Source: Bradyrhizobium stylosanthis
GTDB taxonomy: Bacteria > Pseudomonadota > Alphaproteobacteria > Rhizobiales > Xanthobacteraceae
DNA length: 64,000 bases
Assembly (NCBI RefSeq): GCF_001641335.1
Contig: NZ_LVEM01000002.1
Location: 1,157,663-1,221,662 of the forward strand
Direction of reading: 5' to 3'
Below, in pieces: positions 29,188 to 36,524 of the stretch. Within the stretch, counting starts at the first letter, position 1. Each line of letters begins with the position of its first letter. Made by a program: the position numbers and the translations under genes. The notes beneath the pieces were generated by a model. It was not told the DNA's origin. It was given only the letters and a program-made list of their open reading frames with translations, and did not search any database.

Positions 29188-30276
29188 TCACGTCTTGGTC
29201 CGCATCCGCATCATGAAGCTGTCGAAGCTCAGCTCTGCGACCTGGAACCAGGGCAGCGCCTCGCCGCGATAGGCGGTCATGCTCGCATACATCTTGCCGA
29301 AATGCGGGTTGGTCTTGGAGAGATCGGCGTAGATCTCGTTGGCCGCGCCGTAGCAGGCCTCCAGTACCTCCTGCGGGAACGCCTTCAGGATCGCGCCCGA
29401 CACCAGGAGCCGCTTCAGCGCCGGCGCGTTCAATGCGTCGTACTTGCCGGTGATCCAGGTGAACGTGTCGCGCGAAGCGGAATCGATCGCGGCCTGGTAG
29501 TGCTTGGGCAGCGCATTCCACTTGTCGAGGTTCATGATGTTGTGGCCCTGGCTCGTGCCTTCCCACCAGCCGGGGTAGTAGTAGTACTTCGCGACCTTGA
29601 CGAAGCCGAGCTTTTCGTCGTCGTAGGGGCCGACCCATTCGGCCGCATCGATCGTGCCCTTTTCGAGCGCCGGATAGATGTCGCCGCCGGCGATCTGCTG
29701 CGGCACCGCGCCGAGCTTGGCCATGATCGTGCCGGCAAATCCGCCGATACGCATCTTGAGGCCTTTGACGTCGTCTATCGACTTGATCTCCTTCCGGAAC
29801 CAGCCGCCCATCTGGGCGCCGGTGGAGCCGGTCGGGATGCCATAGACGTTGTGCTCCTTCAGGAGGTCGTTGACGAGCTCCTGTCCGCCGCCCCACAGCA
29901 GCCAGGAGATCTGCTGGCGCGTGTTGAGACCGAACGGCAGCGCGGTGGCGAAGGTGAAGGCGGGATTCTTGCCCCAGTAGTAATAGAGTGCGGTGTTACC
30001 CATCTCGACGGTGCCGTTCGAGACCGCATCCAGCACCTGCAGGCCCGGGACGATTTCGCCCGCCGCAAACGGCTGGATCTGGAATTTGTTGTCGGTAATC
30101 TCCGCGACTTTCTTGGTGAAATATTCGCAGCCGCCGTAGAGCGTGTCGAGCGACTTCGGCCAGCTCGTGGCGTAACGCCACCTGATCTCGGGCGAGCCTT
30201 GCGCGATAGCCGGCGCAGCAACAGCACTCGCGGCCAGGCCCAATCCGCCTGCCTTCAGAAATTTACGACGTTCCAT
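29188..30276 (-). CDS. TRAP transporter solute receptor, TakP-like (copy 2)
   Basis: A 362-residue DctP-family receptor with twin-arginine-like signal MERRKFLKAGGLGLAAS. It shares with copy 1 nearly all of the central domain, including GGWFRKEIKSIDD, AGGDIYPALEKGTIDAAEWVG and YYYYPGWWEGTSQGHN. The differences lie mainly in the signal peptide and in surface positions. The ATG at 30276 was chosen because the open frame upstream (to 30675) has no signal sequence or homology. It also lacks membrane partners nearby. The pair may give different affinities or conditions of expression (inference). Confidence 0.86.
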   Translation of the reverse strand: MERRKFLKAGGLGLAASAVAAPAIAQGSPEIRWRYATSWPKSLDTLYGGCEYFTKKVAEITDNKFQIQPFAAGEIVPGLQVLDAVSNGTVEMGNTALYYYWGKNPAFTFATALPFGLNTRQQISWLLWGGGQELVNDLLKEHNVYGIPTGSTGAQMGGWFRKEIKSIDDVKGLKMRIGGFAGTIMAKLGAVPQQIAGGDIYPALEKGTIDAAEWVGPYDDEKLGFVKVAKYYYYPGWWEGTSQGHNIMNLDKWNALPKHYQAAIDSASRDTFTWITGKYDALNAPALKRLLVSGAILKAFPQEVLEACYGAANEIYADLSKTNPHFGKMYASMTAYRGEALPWFQVAELSFDSFMMRMRTKT

Positions 30277-30295
30277 GCACTTCCCTCCGATATGC

Positions 30296-30470
30296 CGATG
30301 CTTCGACGTCAGGGAACGATCTTTGGTGTCGTCTTGCCGTCGAGATCGACGTTGTTTTGTTTGAGACTTAAGAAGCGTTTCCGAATGGCCCTGATGGGCT
30401 CTTTTTGTTGGAATTCCGATCAATGCGGTTCCGTCAGCAAGGATGACCTGTCGCTTGCGGATAATCAAGC
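30296..30470 (-). promoter_or_regulatory. Upstream region of TRAP receptor copy 2
   Basis: Counterpart of 28687-28860, with the same ordered blocks. The most conserved, GTTTCCGAATGGCCCTGATGGGCTCTTTTT-like, is at 30377-30406. The gap to the plus-strand gene at 30570 also must hold that gene's promoter, which I cannot point out. Confidence 0.5.
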
Positions 30471-30569
30471 CTTCTGCTCCCTCGCAGGTGCGAATGCGGA
30501 GCCAGACGCAAGTCGCATTGACCTGCGATCTGCTACTGGATTGGGCAACAACAAAAGGGAGGCTCGCGC

Positions 30570-31655
30570 ATGACGGGCAAGAAGGTGGTGGTCGCGGGAG
30601 CAACCGGTCTCGTCGGCAACGCCGCGTTGCGGCACTTCGGCACGTCGGAGCCTTCGGACGTCGTGGCGCTGTCACGGCGCAAGCCGCGCGACCTCTACGG
30701 CGCCCGTCACGTCCCGATCGATCTCACCAGCGAAGCCGATTGCCGTCGCGCTGCGGTTGAGCTCAAGGGCGCGACCCACCTGATTTACGCCGCGCTCTAC
30801 GAGGCGCCGCAGCTCGTCGACGGCTGGCGCGACCCGCAGCAGATCACGACCAACGACATCATGCTGCGCAATTTGATGGGGGCGCTCGAGCCGGTGGCGC
30901 CCGACCTGAAGCATGTCGCCCTGCTGCAAGGCACCAAGGCCTACGGCGTCCATGTGCGTCCCCTGACCGTGCCGGCGCGCGAGGGCCGGTCCGAAATGTA
31001 CGAGCAGCCCAACTTCTACTGGGCGCAGGAGAACTTCCTGCGCGAGCTGCAGAAGGGCAAGGCCTGGCACTGGAGCATTCTACGTCCCGTCCTGATCGTG
31101 GGACTCGCCATGGGCGGTGCCATGGACCTGATCCCGCCGCTCGGCGTCTATGCCGCGATGCTGCGCGAGCAGGGCAGGCCGCTGGATTTTCCCGGCGGCG
31201 CCGCGCGTGTCGCGCAGGCCGTCGACGTCGATCTGCTGGCACGTGCGATCGCCTGGTCGGGCGAGGCGAAGGCCGCGCAGAACGAGGCGTTCAACGTCAC
31301 CAATGGCGACGTCTTCACCTGGGAGAACATCTGGCCGGCGGTCGCGGACGCGCTGGCGATGAAGCCCGGCAAGCCGGTTCCGCTCTCGCTGGCAAAGGAA
31401 TTCCCGAACTGGGTCGCGCCCTGGGACGCGCTCAGGCGCAAGCATAACCTTGCGTCGCCCGGCCTTGCCGATTTCGTCGGCCTGTCATTCCAGTACGCCG
31501 ACTACAGCATGCGCTACGGCCAGACCGAGTCCGGCCCGCCCTCGATCGTCTCGACCGTGAAGATCAACCGCGCGGGCTTCACCGAGATGATGGACACCGA
31601 GGACATGTTCCGGAAATGGTTCCGGCAGGCGAAGGAGGAGCGGCTGCTGCCGTAG
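30570..31655 (+). CDS. PRISE-like SDR oxidoreductase
   Basis: A 361-residue extended short-chain dehydrogenase. The Rossmann motif is VVVAGATGLVGNAAL (residues 6-20). The blocks ALLQGTKAYGVH and QPNFYWAQENFL correspond to the LQTGxKHYxG and NFYYxxED motifs of the progesterone 5-beta-reductase/iridoid synthase (PRISE) family, with the catalytic Tyr in NFYW. These enzymes reduce activated C=C bonds of enones with NADPH. The ribosome site GGGAGG (30555-30560) fixes the start. It stands alone; the physiological substrate is unknown. Confidence 0.75.
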   Translation: MTGKKVVVAGATGLVGNAALRHFGTSEPSDVVALSRRKPRDLYGARHVPIDLTSEADCRRAAVELKGATHLIYAALYEAPQLVDGWRDPQQITTNDIMLRNLMGALEPVAPDLKHVALLQGTKAYGVHVRPLTVPAREGRSEMYEQPNFYWAQENFLRELQKGKAWHWSILRPVLIVGLAMGGAMDLIPPLGVYAAMLREQGRPLDFPGGAARVAQAVDVDLLARAIAWSGEAKAAQNEAFNVTNGDVFTWENIWPAVADALAMKPGKPVPLSLAKEFPNWVAPWDALRRKHNLASPGLADFVGLSFQYADYSMRYGQTESGPPSIVSTVKINRAGFTEMMDTEDMFRKWFRQAKEERLLP

Positions 31656-31884
31656 AGAGGGACGCGGCGGTGCCCCGAAGCAGACTTATGCTGGCTGATT
31701 GCTCGATGGCAGCTTGTGACCCATAGCGGACTCAGTCGCTCGCTAAGCTCAATCTGTGACCGCTTGGAGTAGCACTTCGATGTGGCGGAATTGCATTGTC
31801 CCATTAAGGTTGAGGAAATCGATTTGCGCTATCGAATTGTCTCCGACCTGAAAGATTGTAACCGCCGGCGGGGAAGATAGTCTG
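31656..31884. other. Intergenic region with a degraded repeat fragment
   Basis: Contains GCAGCTTGTGACCCATAGCGGACTC (near 31710-31735), a version of the GACCCAT-GCGGAC element that recurs in this neighbourhood at 32270-32365 and 33110-33150. Otherwise I see no gene. Confidence 0.45.
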
Positions 31885-32184
31885 ATGTACTTCACTGCCT
31901 TTCTGATCGTAGCAGTCTTGAGCGCCGTGGTATCGTTTCGTCGATCCAGGACTTTGTCACGGCATTCTCACGGGGCTACCTCGGCCCAGCGGCTTAAAGT
32001 GCGGCAGCAGGCGCTTTGGCCAGCGATGTGCGCGGCATTCTTTGCGCTCGCGCTGATCGCATTTGATCATGTTCAAGACAAGCAGGAATTTAGCCCGTCT
32101 GTGACACTCAACCTCGCGGCGTTTACCGCCGCTTTCTTCGGTGGCTGGTTTGTTGGCGTCATTGGCGGGATGGATTGGGATTGA
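31885..32184 (+). CDS. Small membrane protein of unknown function
   Basis: A 99-residue protein with three hydrophobic segments: residues 1-17 (FTAFLIVAVLSAVVSF), about 48-62 (AMCAAFFALALIAFD), and about 77-95 (AAFTAAFFGGWFVGVIGG). A GGGGAAGA ribosome-site candidate lies about 7 nt before the ATG. No domain is recognised. The local base composition is less GC-rich than the flanks, so it might be acquired DNA. Real gene status is moderately likely from the membrane pattern. Confidence 0.45.
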   Translation: MYFTAFLIVAVLSAVVSFRRSRTLSRHSHGATSAQRLKVRQQALWPAMCAAFFALALIAFDHVQDKQEFSPSVTLNLAAFTAAFFGGWFVGVIGGMDWD

Positions 32185-32502
32185 AGCGCGCGATAAGCGC
32201 AAAGAGAGGAAGTGCGTCGGATTATCGCCGCTGACAAGCTACCATACTTTGGGCATCGCCCTGTCGATGTCCGGTTTTGGCCCAAAGCCGACCTTGACGG
32301 CGATACTCGCCGAGGTCCGCTTCTGTCCCGAAGGCGAAGTCGCCGCTATGTCCGTTAATCGGGGCTGAGCCGAACCGTTACCCTCGCGGCGATTCTTTCG
32401 GTTGATGATTCAGCCCATCGCCTAGGTTGCTGTACCCAATATGCGCGCTGAGCGCGGCGACCGATCATACATCCGGCGGCAGTGGATGGCATTGTTGCCT
32501 GA
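32185..32502. other. Non-coding stretch with degraded repeat
   Basis: GTCCGGTTTTGGCCCAAAGCCGACC and AGGTCCGCTTCTGTCCCGAAGGCGAAG (32270-32365) resemble pieces of an interspersed rhizobial repeat built on TCCGCTTCTGACCCATTGCGGAC. No convincing ORF is present in the 318 bp. Confidence 0.4.
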
Positions 32503-32916
32503 TCAGTCGTTCACGCTGATATCCGTGAAAAGGAACCCAGCCGGCGTCTTGGTAAAGACGAAGATGAGCTCGCCGCAGAAGACGAAGTAAGAGTCATTCT
32601 TGTCTGGATCGCGATCGTAGATGGCCTTGCCGCGCTGGAGACACGCGCGATTTTTCGCCGTGAACGAGCTCGCATAGGTCTTGGCGCGAAATTGCGCGGC
32701 GTCGCGAATTGCGCTGTCGTTCATGAACGGCAATCGTGTCATACCGGCGACGGCGGCGGAATCGTTTGCTTTCAGCGCCGCGCGAAACTTCTCGATGAAG
32801 CCATCGAATTCCTTCTGCAAGGCAGGAGAAGCGACGGCGTCCTTCGGCGCCGCGGCGACGGCTGGAGCAAGGTTCACGAGGGCGATTGCAAGCATGATTC
32901 TCAGCAAAAGTTTCAC
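32503..32916 (-). CDS. Exported protein of unknown function
   Basis: About 137 residues with a signal peptide (VKLLLRIMLAIALVNLAPAVAAA), followed by a helical part KEFDGFIEKFRAALKANDSAAVAGM and a beta-rich end CGELIFVFTKTPAGFLFTDI. The pattern suggests an NTF2/SnoaL-like or DUF4864-type fold, but I do not recognise it firmly. GTG at 32916 is the likely start (GGAG 8 nt upstream); ATG at 32940 is the alternative but lacks a ribosome site. Confidence 0.55.
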   Translation of the reverse strand: MKLLLRIMLAIALVNLAPAVAAAPKDAVASPALQKEFDGFIEKFRAALKANDSAAVAGMTRLPFMNDSAIRDAAQFRAKTYASSFTAKNRACLQRGKAIYDRDPDKNDSYFVFCGELIFVFTKTPAGFLFTDISVND

Positions 32917-33220
32917 AGGTCGGCTCCGTCCATCCACCAATCAAAGGTCTTCCGAATCCATGGTGTTCTGTCGTGTCAGGGACGTTCTGGTTCACCGGCG
33001 CAGCGTTGACCCCGCCCAGGCGTGGACCGACGGCATTCGCCGGAGCATGCGCTGGCATGCTTCGCCGCGCCTGTTTAAGGCGTAATTGGCCCTTTACCGA
33101 CCTCGCGAGCGCTACCCGCCGAGGGCCGCTTATAACCCATTGCAGACACGGAGGTGTGATCCTTGCCTTCAGTAGAAGTTGCGCGGCCGTGGTAGCTTCA
33201 ACTGAAAGCGGGAGGTCGGC
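32917..33220. other. Non-coding stretch
   Basis: The only thing I see is GAGGGCCGCTTATAACCCATTGCAGACAC (near 33120-33149), another diverged copy of the repeat fragment found at 31710 and 32270. The remainder shows no structure I can name. Confidence 0.35.
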
Positions 33221-33493
33221 ATGGAAGATCTCGTTTTGGCTATTTTGACGCTGGCTCTTTCGGTGTGCTTTTTCGAGCATCTTACGCAATCAGGAATGGA
33301 TGCGTTGTTTATCATCGTGTCATTGGCTTCAATGCCGGCCGCCGGATATCTCGCGTACGAGCGAGGACGCAGTCAGCGTCGCTGGGTCTATCTTGCGGCT
33401 TTTATCGGGCCATTTGCTCTTCCGGCGCTCTACTTTACGGCCGCCGTTGCCAACCTGAGAGGAAAGGACAGCGTCACTCGGCCTCAAGCGTAG
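33221..33493 (+). CDS. Small membrane protein of unknown function
   Basis: A 90-residue protein with three hydrophobic segments: EDLVLAILTLALSVCFF, DALFIIVSLASMPAAGYLAY, and WVYLAAFIGPFALPALYFTAAVA. A charged loop ERGRSQRRW lies before the last. A good ribosome site GGGAGG is 8 nt before the ATG. The product resembles short inner-membrane proteins of unknown role. Lower GC than the flanks. Confidence 0.5.
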   Translation: MEDLVLAILTLALSVCFFEHLTQSGMDALFIIVSLASMPAAGYLAYERGRSQRRWVYLAAFIGPFALPALYFTAAVANLRGKDSVTRPQA

Positions 33494-33534
33494 TGTTCCC
33501 TATTGGCCCTCAGCTGGCTTGGGGCGACGCTTGT

Positions 33535-33578
33535 CGCACGATCTCGCCATGGGCGACGCCGTGCGTCAGCGTGAGGCG
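33535..33578 (-). pseudogene. Fragment of a SAF-domain dehydrogenase gene
   Basis: CGCACGATCTCGCCATGGGCGACG and the following bases match 36610-36653, inside the 3' part of the dehydrogenase gene at 36525, at about 90 percent over 44 bp. Read on the minus strand, both give (T/K)H-VAHGEIVR. Nothing else of that gene is present around here, so it is a relic of a duplicate or of a recombination event. Confidence 0.55.
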
Positions 33579-33596
33579 ATGAGACCAAGTGCCCTT

Positions 33597-34301
33597 TCAA
33601 GGGACGGCTGACCCCAGACTTTGAAGAATGTCCCCGGCGCGCTTCATTGAAAAATCATGTGCCGCCCGATCGAAGGATGGGCTTCCCCGCATCATGTAAC
33701 CGTGCTGCACCCCGGGGAAGACGTGCACGTCGAGGTTTTCCATGCGCGCCGCCAAATCGCGGTACGCGTCCAGCACGCCGGCCGGCGCGTGATTGTCCTG
33801 GTCCCCCCACATGAGACAGAGCTGCTCACGGACACCGTCAAGCTCGTGAAGATAATCCGGCATCTGGGATCCATGGCAGCAGATGCCAGCGGCAAAACCG
33901 AGCCGCTTCGGGCCGAGGATTGCATACGGCCCGCCGTAGCAAAACCCCATAACCACCGCCCTGCCGTTGAAGTGCGGGAGCGTGCGGAGGTGTCTCAACG
34001 TGTCGGTCATGTCGTCTTCGCCGGTTCTGATGCGTTCGAGGCGCGGTTGGGCGCGTCGGGCCGCGCGTGGGTCATTCCGCGGAAGCGGTCCGGCAATCGA
34101 ACGCCAGAACAGATCCGGCACCGCGACAATAGAGCCGCAGGCCGCAAGTGCGTCGGTGATGGCGAGCATGTCGGTATCGACGCCATGAATGGCGGAAGCC
34201 AGCACAATGGCCGCAACCGGCTTTTCTGGTTCGGGGGTGACAAGGTAGCAATCGAACGCGCCCCCGCCTGTCGCGCAAATCCTGTCAAACGTCCCCAACA
34301 T
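33597..34301 (-). CDS. Dienelactone hydrolase family protein
   Basis: A 234-residue alpha/beta hydrolase with the DLH triad at the expected spacing: Cys121 in GFCYGG, Asp167 in WGDQD, and His200 in GVQHGYM. Dienelactone hydrolase opens lactones formed from chlorocatechols; other members act on diverse esters. ATG at 34301 is chosen since DLH homology begins there, although the frame is open to 34433. It follows the Bug-type receptor gene on the same strand by 90 bp, and a LysR regulator diverges beyond, so the three may form a small catabolic unit. Confidence 0.8.
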   Translation of the reverse strand: MLGTFDRICATGGGAFDCYLVTPEPEKPVAAIVLASAIHGVDTDMLAITDALAACGSIVAVPDLFWRSIAGPLPRNDPRAARRAQPRLERIRTGEDDMTDTLRHLRTLPHFNGRAVVMGFCYGGPYAILGPKRLGFAAGICCHGSQMPDYLHELDGVREQLCLMWGDQDNHAPAGVLDAYRDLAARMENLDVHVFPGVQHGYMMRGSPSFDRAAHDFSMKRAGDILQSLGSAVP

Positions 34302-34390
34302 CTCGAATCCAGCGCTTGAGGGAGTGTGGCCAACGTCTGATGGTTGGGCATGCGCGGCATGGAAGCTGAGGCCCCAAGGCCCTCGCAGCA

Positions 34391-35371
34391 CTACTCCAGC
34401 CGAATTTTCGCGAGCCGTATCACCTTGGCCCACTTCTCGGTTTCATCGGCCATGACCTTGCCGAAATCGGCCGGAGAGCCGCCAAATCCGGTCGCGTCGA
34501 GGCCATGGAGGCGCATCTTGAACGCGGGATCGGCCAGTACGGCGTTGAACTCTTGATTGAGTGTGCCGATGATCTCGATCGGCGTGTCTTTCGGTGCACC
34601 GATGCCAAACACTGAACTCGCCTCGTATCCGGGAACGAATTCGCAAATGGCCGGCACGTCTGGCAGCGCTTCGGATCGGGCCGGCGCCGTTATCCCGAGC
34701 GCGCGCAGCTTGCCGCTCCCGATGTACCCGATCGAGGGCGCGAGGTTGGCAAAGACGACCTGCACCTGCCCGCCGAGTAGATCAGTAATGGCCGGCCCCA
34801 CGCCCCGATAGGGCACATGCTGGAGATCGAGCCCGCCGGCTTCCTGCTTGAACAATTCACCGGCGATATGGGTGATCCCGCCCACGCCGCCCGAACCATA
34901 GGAGATTTTCCCCGGATTGGCGCTGGCATGGGCGATGAACTCTGGAATCGTGCGGGCGGGGACCGAGGGGTGGACCAGCATCACCAGGGTGCCGCGGGCC
35001 AGACTCGCGACCGGCGCAATATCCCGCAGGAAGTTGAAGTCGAGCTTCTCGTAAAGCGTCGCATTGATCGCGTTGGGAGAACCAACCAGCAGAAGGGTGT
35101 AGCCGTCCGGAGGCGCACGCACGACCACATCGGTCGCGATATTGCTTCCTGCTCCGGGCCGGTTCTCGACCATGAATTGCTGGCCGAACCGCTCCGAGCA
35201 CCATTGCCCGACAAGGCGCGCAAGGATGTCGTTCGGGCCGCCGGCGGCGAAGCCGACCATGATCCGGACCGGCCGCGAAGGGTAAGTCGCCGCACGAGCC
35301 AGGCGCGAGAGCAGGGGTGGCGCGGCTGCTCCGATCGCAAGGTGCAGAAACTGGCGTCGGGAGGGAGTCAT
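34391..35371 (-). CDS. Bug/TctC-family periplasmic solute receptor
   Basis: A 326-residue tripartite tricarboxylate transporter receptor. The signal peptide is of the twin-arginine type, TPSRRQFLHLAIGAA. Family motifs: YPSRPVRIMVGFAAGGPNDI, VENRPGAGSNIATD, PDGYTLLL, HVPYRGVGPAITDLLGGQV. Members bind carboxylates with little sequence-level clue to ligand. No TctA/TctB membrane genes are close by. The likely partner gene is the dienelactone-hydrolase homolog downstream. The start ATG at 35371 fits the SRRQFL signal and GGAG upstream. Confidence 0.83.
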   Translation of the reverse strand: MTPSRRQFLHLAIGAAAPPLLSRLARAATYPSRPVRIMVGFAAGGPNDILARLVGQWCSERFGQQFMVENRPGAGSNIATDVVVRAPPDGYTLLLVGSPNAINATLYEKLDFNFLRDIAPVASLARGTLVMLVHPSVPARTIPEFIAHASANPGKISYGSGGVGGITHIAGELFKQEAGGLDLQHVPYRGVGPAITDLLGGQVQVVFANLAPSIGYIGSGKLRALGITAPARSEALPDVPAICEFVPGYEASSVFGIGAPKDTPIEIIGTLNQEFNAVLADPAFKMRLHGLDATGFGGSPADFGKVMADETEKWAKVIRLAKIRLE

Positions 35372-35458
35372 AGGCTCTGCTCCGTCGAGCCTGCACGCGT
35401 GCCGGCTCTCTTCAACGCCAAGGATAGTTGATGCTGCCATCAGCGCATAAGGCTATTA

Positions 35459-35478
35459 TCTGATGGTAACATCTCAGA
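35459..35478. promoter_or_regulatory. Dyad between Bug receptor and LysR gene
   Basis: TCTGATGGTAACATCTCAGA: outer TCTGA/TCAGA arms and an inner GATG/CATC pair overlap. It lies in the divergent promoter region and is a candidate LysR site. If translation starts at 35497 or 35503 rather than 35479, the dyad is fully in the leader. Confidence 0.4.
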
Positions 35479-36441
35479 ATGGAAATGGGTGCCTTCATGC
35501 AGATGAGTGATCGCATCGGCAAACGAATGAAGCTTCAGGACCTGCATGTGCTCATGGCGGTGGTGCAGGCCGGCAGCATGGGCAAGGCGGCGCTCCTGCT
35601 CAATACCACCCAGCCCAACATTTCCAGATCGATCGCGGAGCTCGAGCGTGCCTTCGGTGTCCGCCTGTTGGATCGCCACCGGCGCGGAATTGAGCCGACC
35701 GAGTGCGGCCGCGCCTTGCTCGAGTGCGGCACTGCGGTTTTCGACGAGCTGCGGCAGGGCGTGAAGAGCATTGAATTTCTGGCCGACCCCGCCGCTGGAG
35801 AAGTCCGGATCGGAAGCACGGCTTTTCTGGCGGCGAGCTTTGTTTCCGCTCTCATCGATCGGCTCTCCCGGCGTCATCCGCGGATCAGATTTCAGCTTGT
35901 GACGGGCTACCTGGAGACACTGCACCGCGACCTCAGCGAGCGCAAAGTCGATCTATTGATCGTGCGCAATGGTGGCGGCATGCCGGCTGACGAGCGGCTG
36001 CATTTCGAATTTCTCTTTGAAGATAGCTATGTGGTCGCGGCGGGCGCGAACAATCCATGGACCCGAAGACGCAACATCCACCTTTCCGATCTGGCGGAGG
36101 AGCGTTGGATACTTCCACCACGGGAGAGCGTGATTGGATCAATCATCACGCAGGCCTTTCGCACCAGCGGATTTGACTATCCAAGCGCGACGGTGGTGAC
36201 TGATTCCCCCCATATGCGGGTCAGCCTGCTGGAGACGGGCAGGTTCATCACGGTTTTTCCGGCTTCCGCACTGAAATTCCTCGCCAAGGGGGCGGCGCTC
36301 AAGGTCTTGCCGGTCGAGCTGCCGGCGGCGCACCGACCAAACGGGATGGTCACCGTCAAGGACCGCGCCATCAGCCCGGTGGTGCAACTCGTCATCGACA
36401 GCGCCCGTGAGCTCGCAAAGCCAATGGCGAAACGAAAGTGA
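35479..36441 (+). CDS. LysR-family transcriptional regulator
   Basis: A 320-residue (from the first ATG) LysR regulator. The helix-turn-helix is about residues 19-75, MKLQDLHVLMAVVQAGSMGKA and NTTQPNISRSIAELERAFGV, and an effector-binding domain follows (EVRIGSTAFLAASFVSALID). The start could be any of several ATGs (35479, 35485, 35497, 35503); none has a strong ribosome site. It is divergent from the Bug receptor/DLH genes and is their probable controller; the inducer is unknown. Confidence 0.82.
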   Translation: MEMGAFMQMSDRIGKRMKLQDLHVLMAVVQAGSMGKAALLLNTTQPNISRSIAELERAFGVRLLDRHRRGIEPTECGRALLECGTAVFDELRQGVKSIEFLADPAAGEVRIGSTAFLAASFVSALIDRLSRRHPRIRFQLVTGYLETLHRDLSERKVDLLIVRNGGGMPADERLHFEFLFEDSYVVAAGANNPWTRRRNIHLSDLAEERWILPPRESVIGSIITQAFRTSGFDYPSATVVTDSPHMRVSLLETGRFITVFPASALKFLAKGAALKVLPVELPAAHRPNGMVTVKDRAISPVVQLVIDSARELAKPMAKRK

Positions 36442-36524
36442 CAAATTGGGACGCCGGCGGCTACGCCTCAGGCGAGATTGTTGGGATTCCAGGGTTGGGT
36501 CATCCACCTTGATTGTGGATACAT

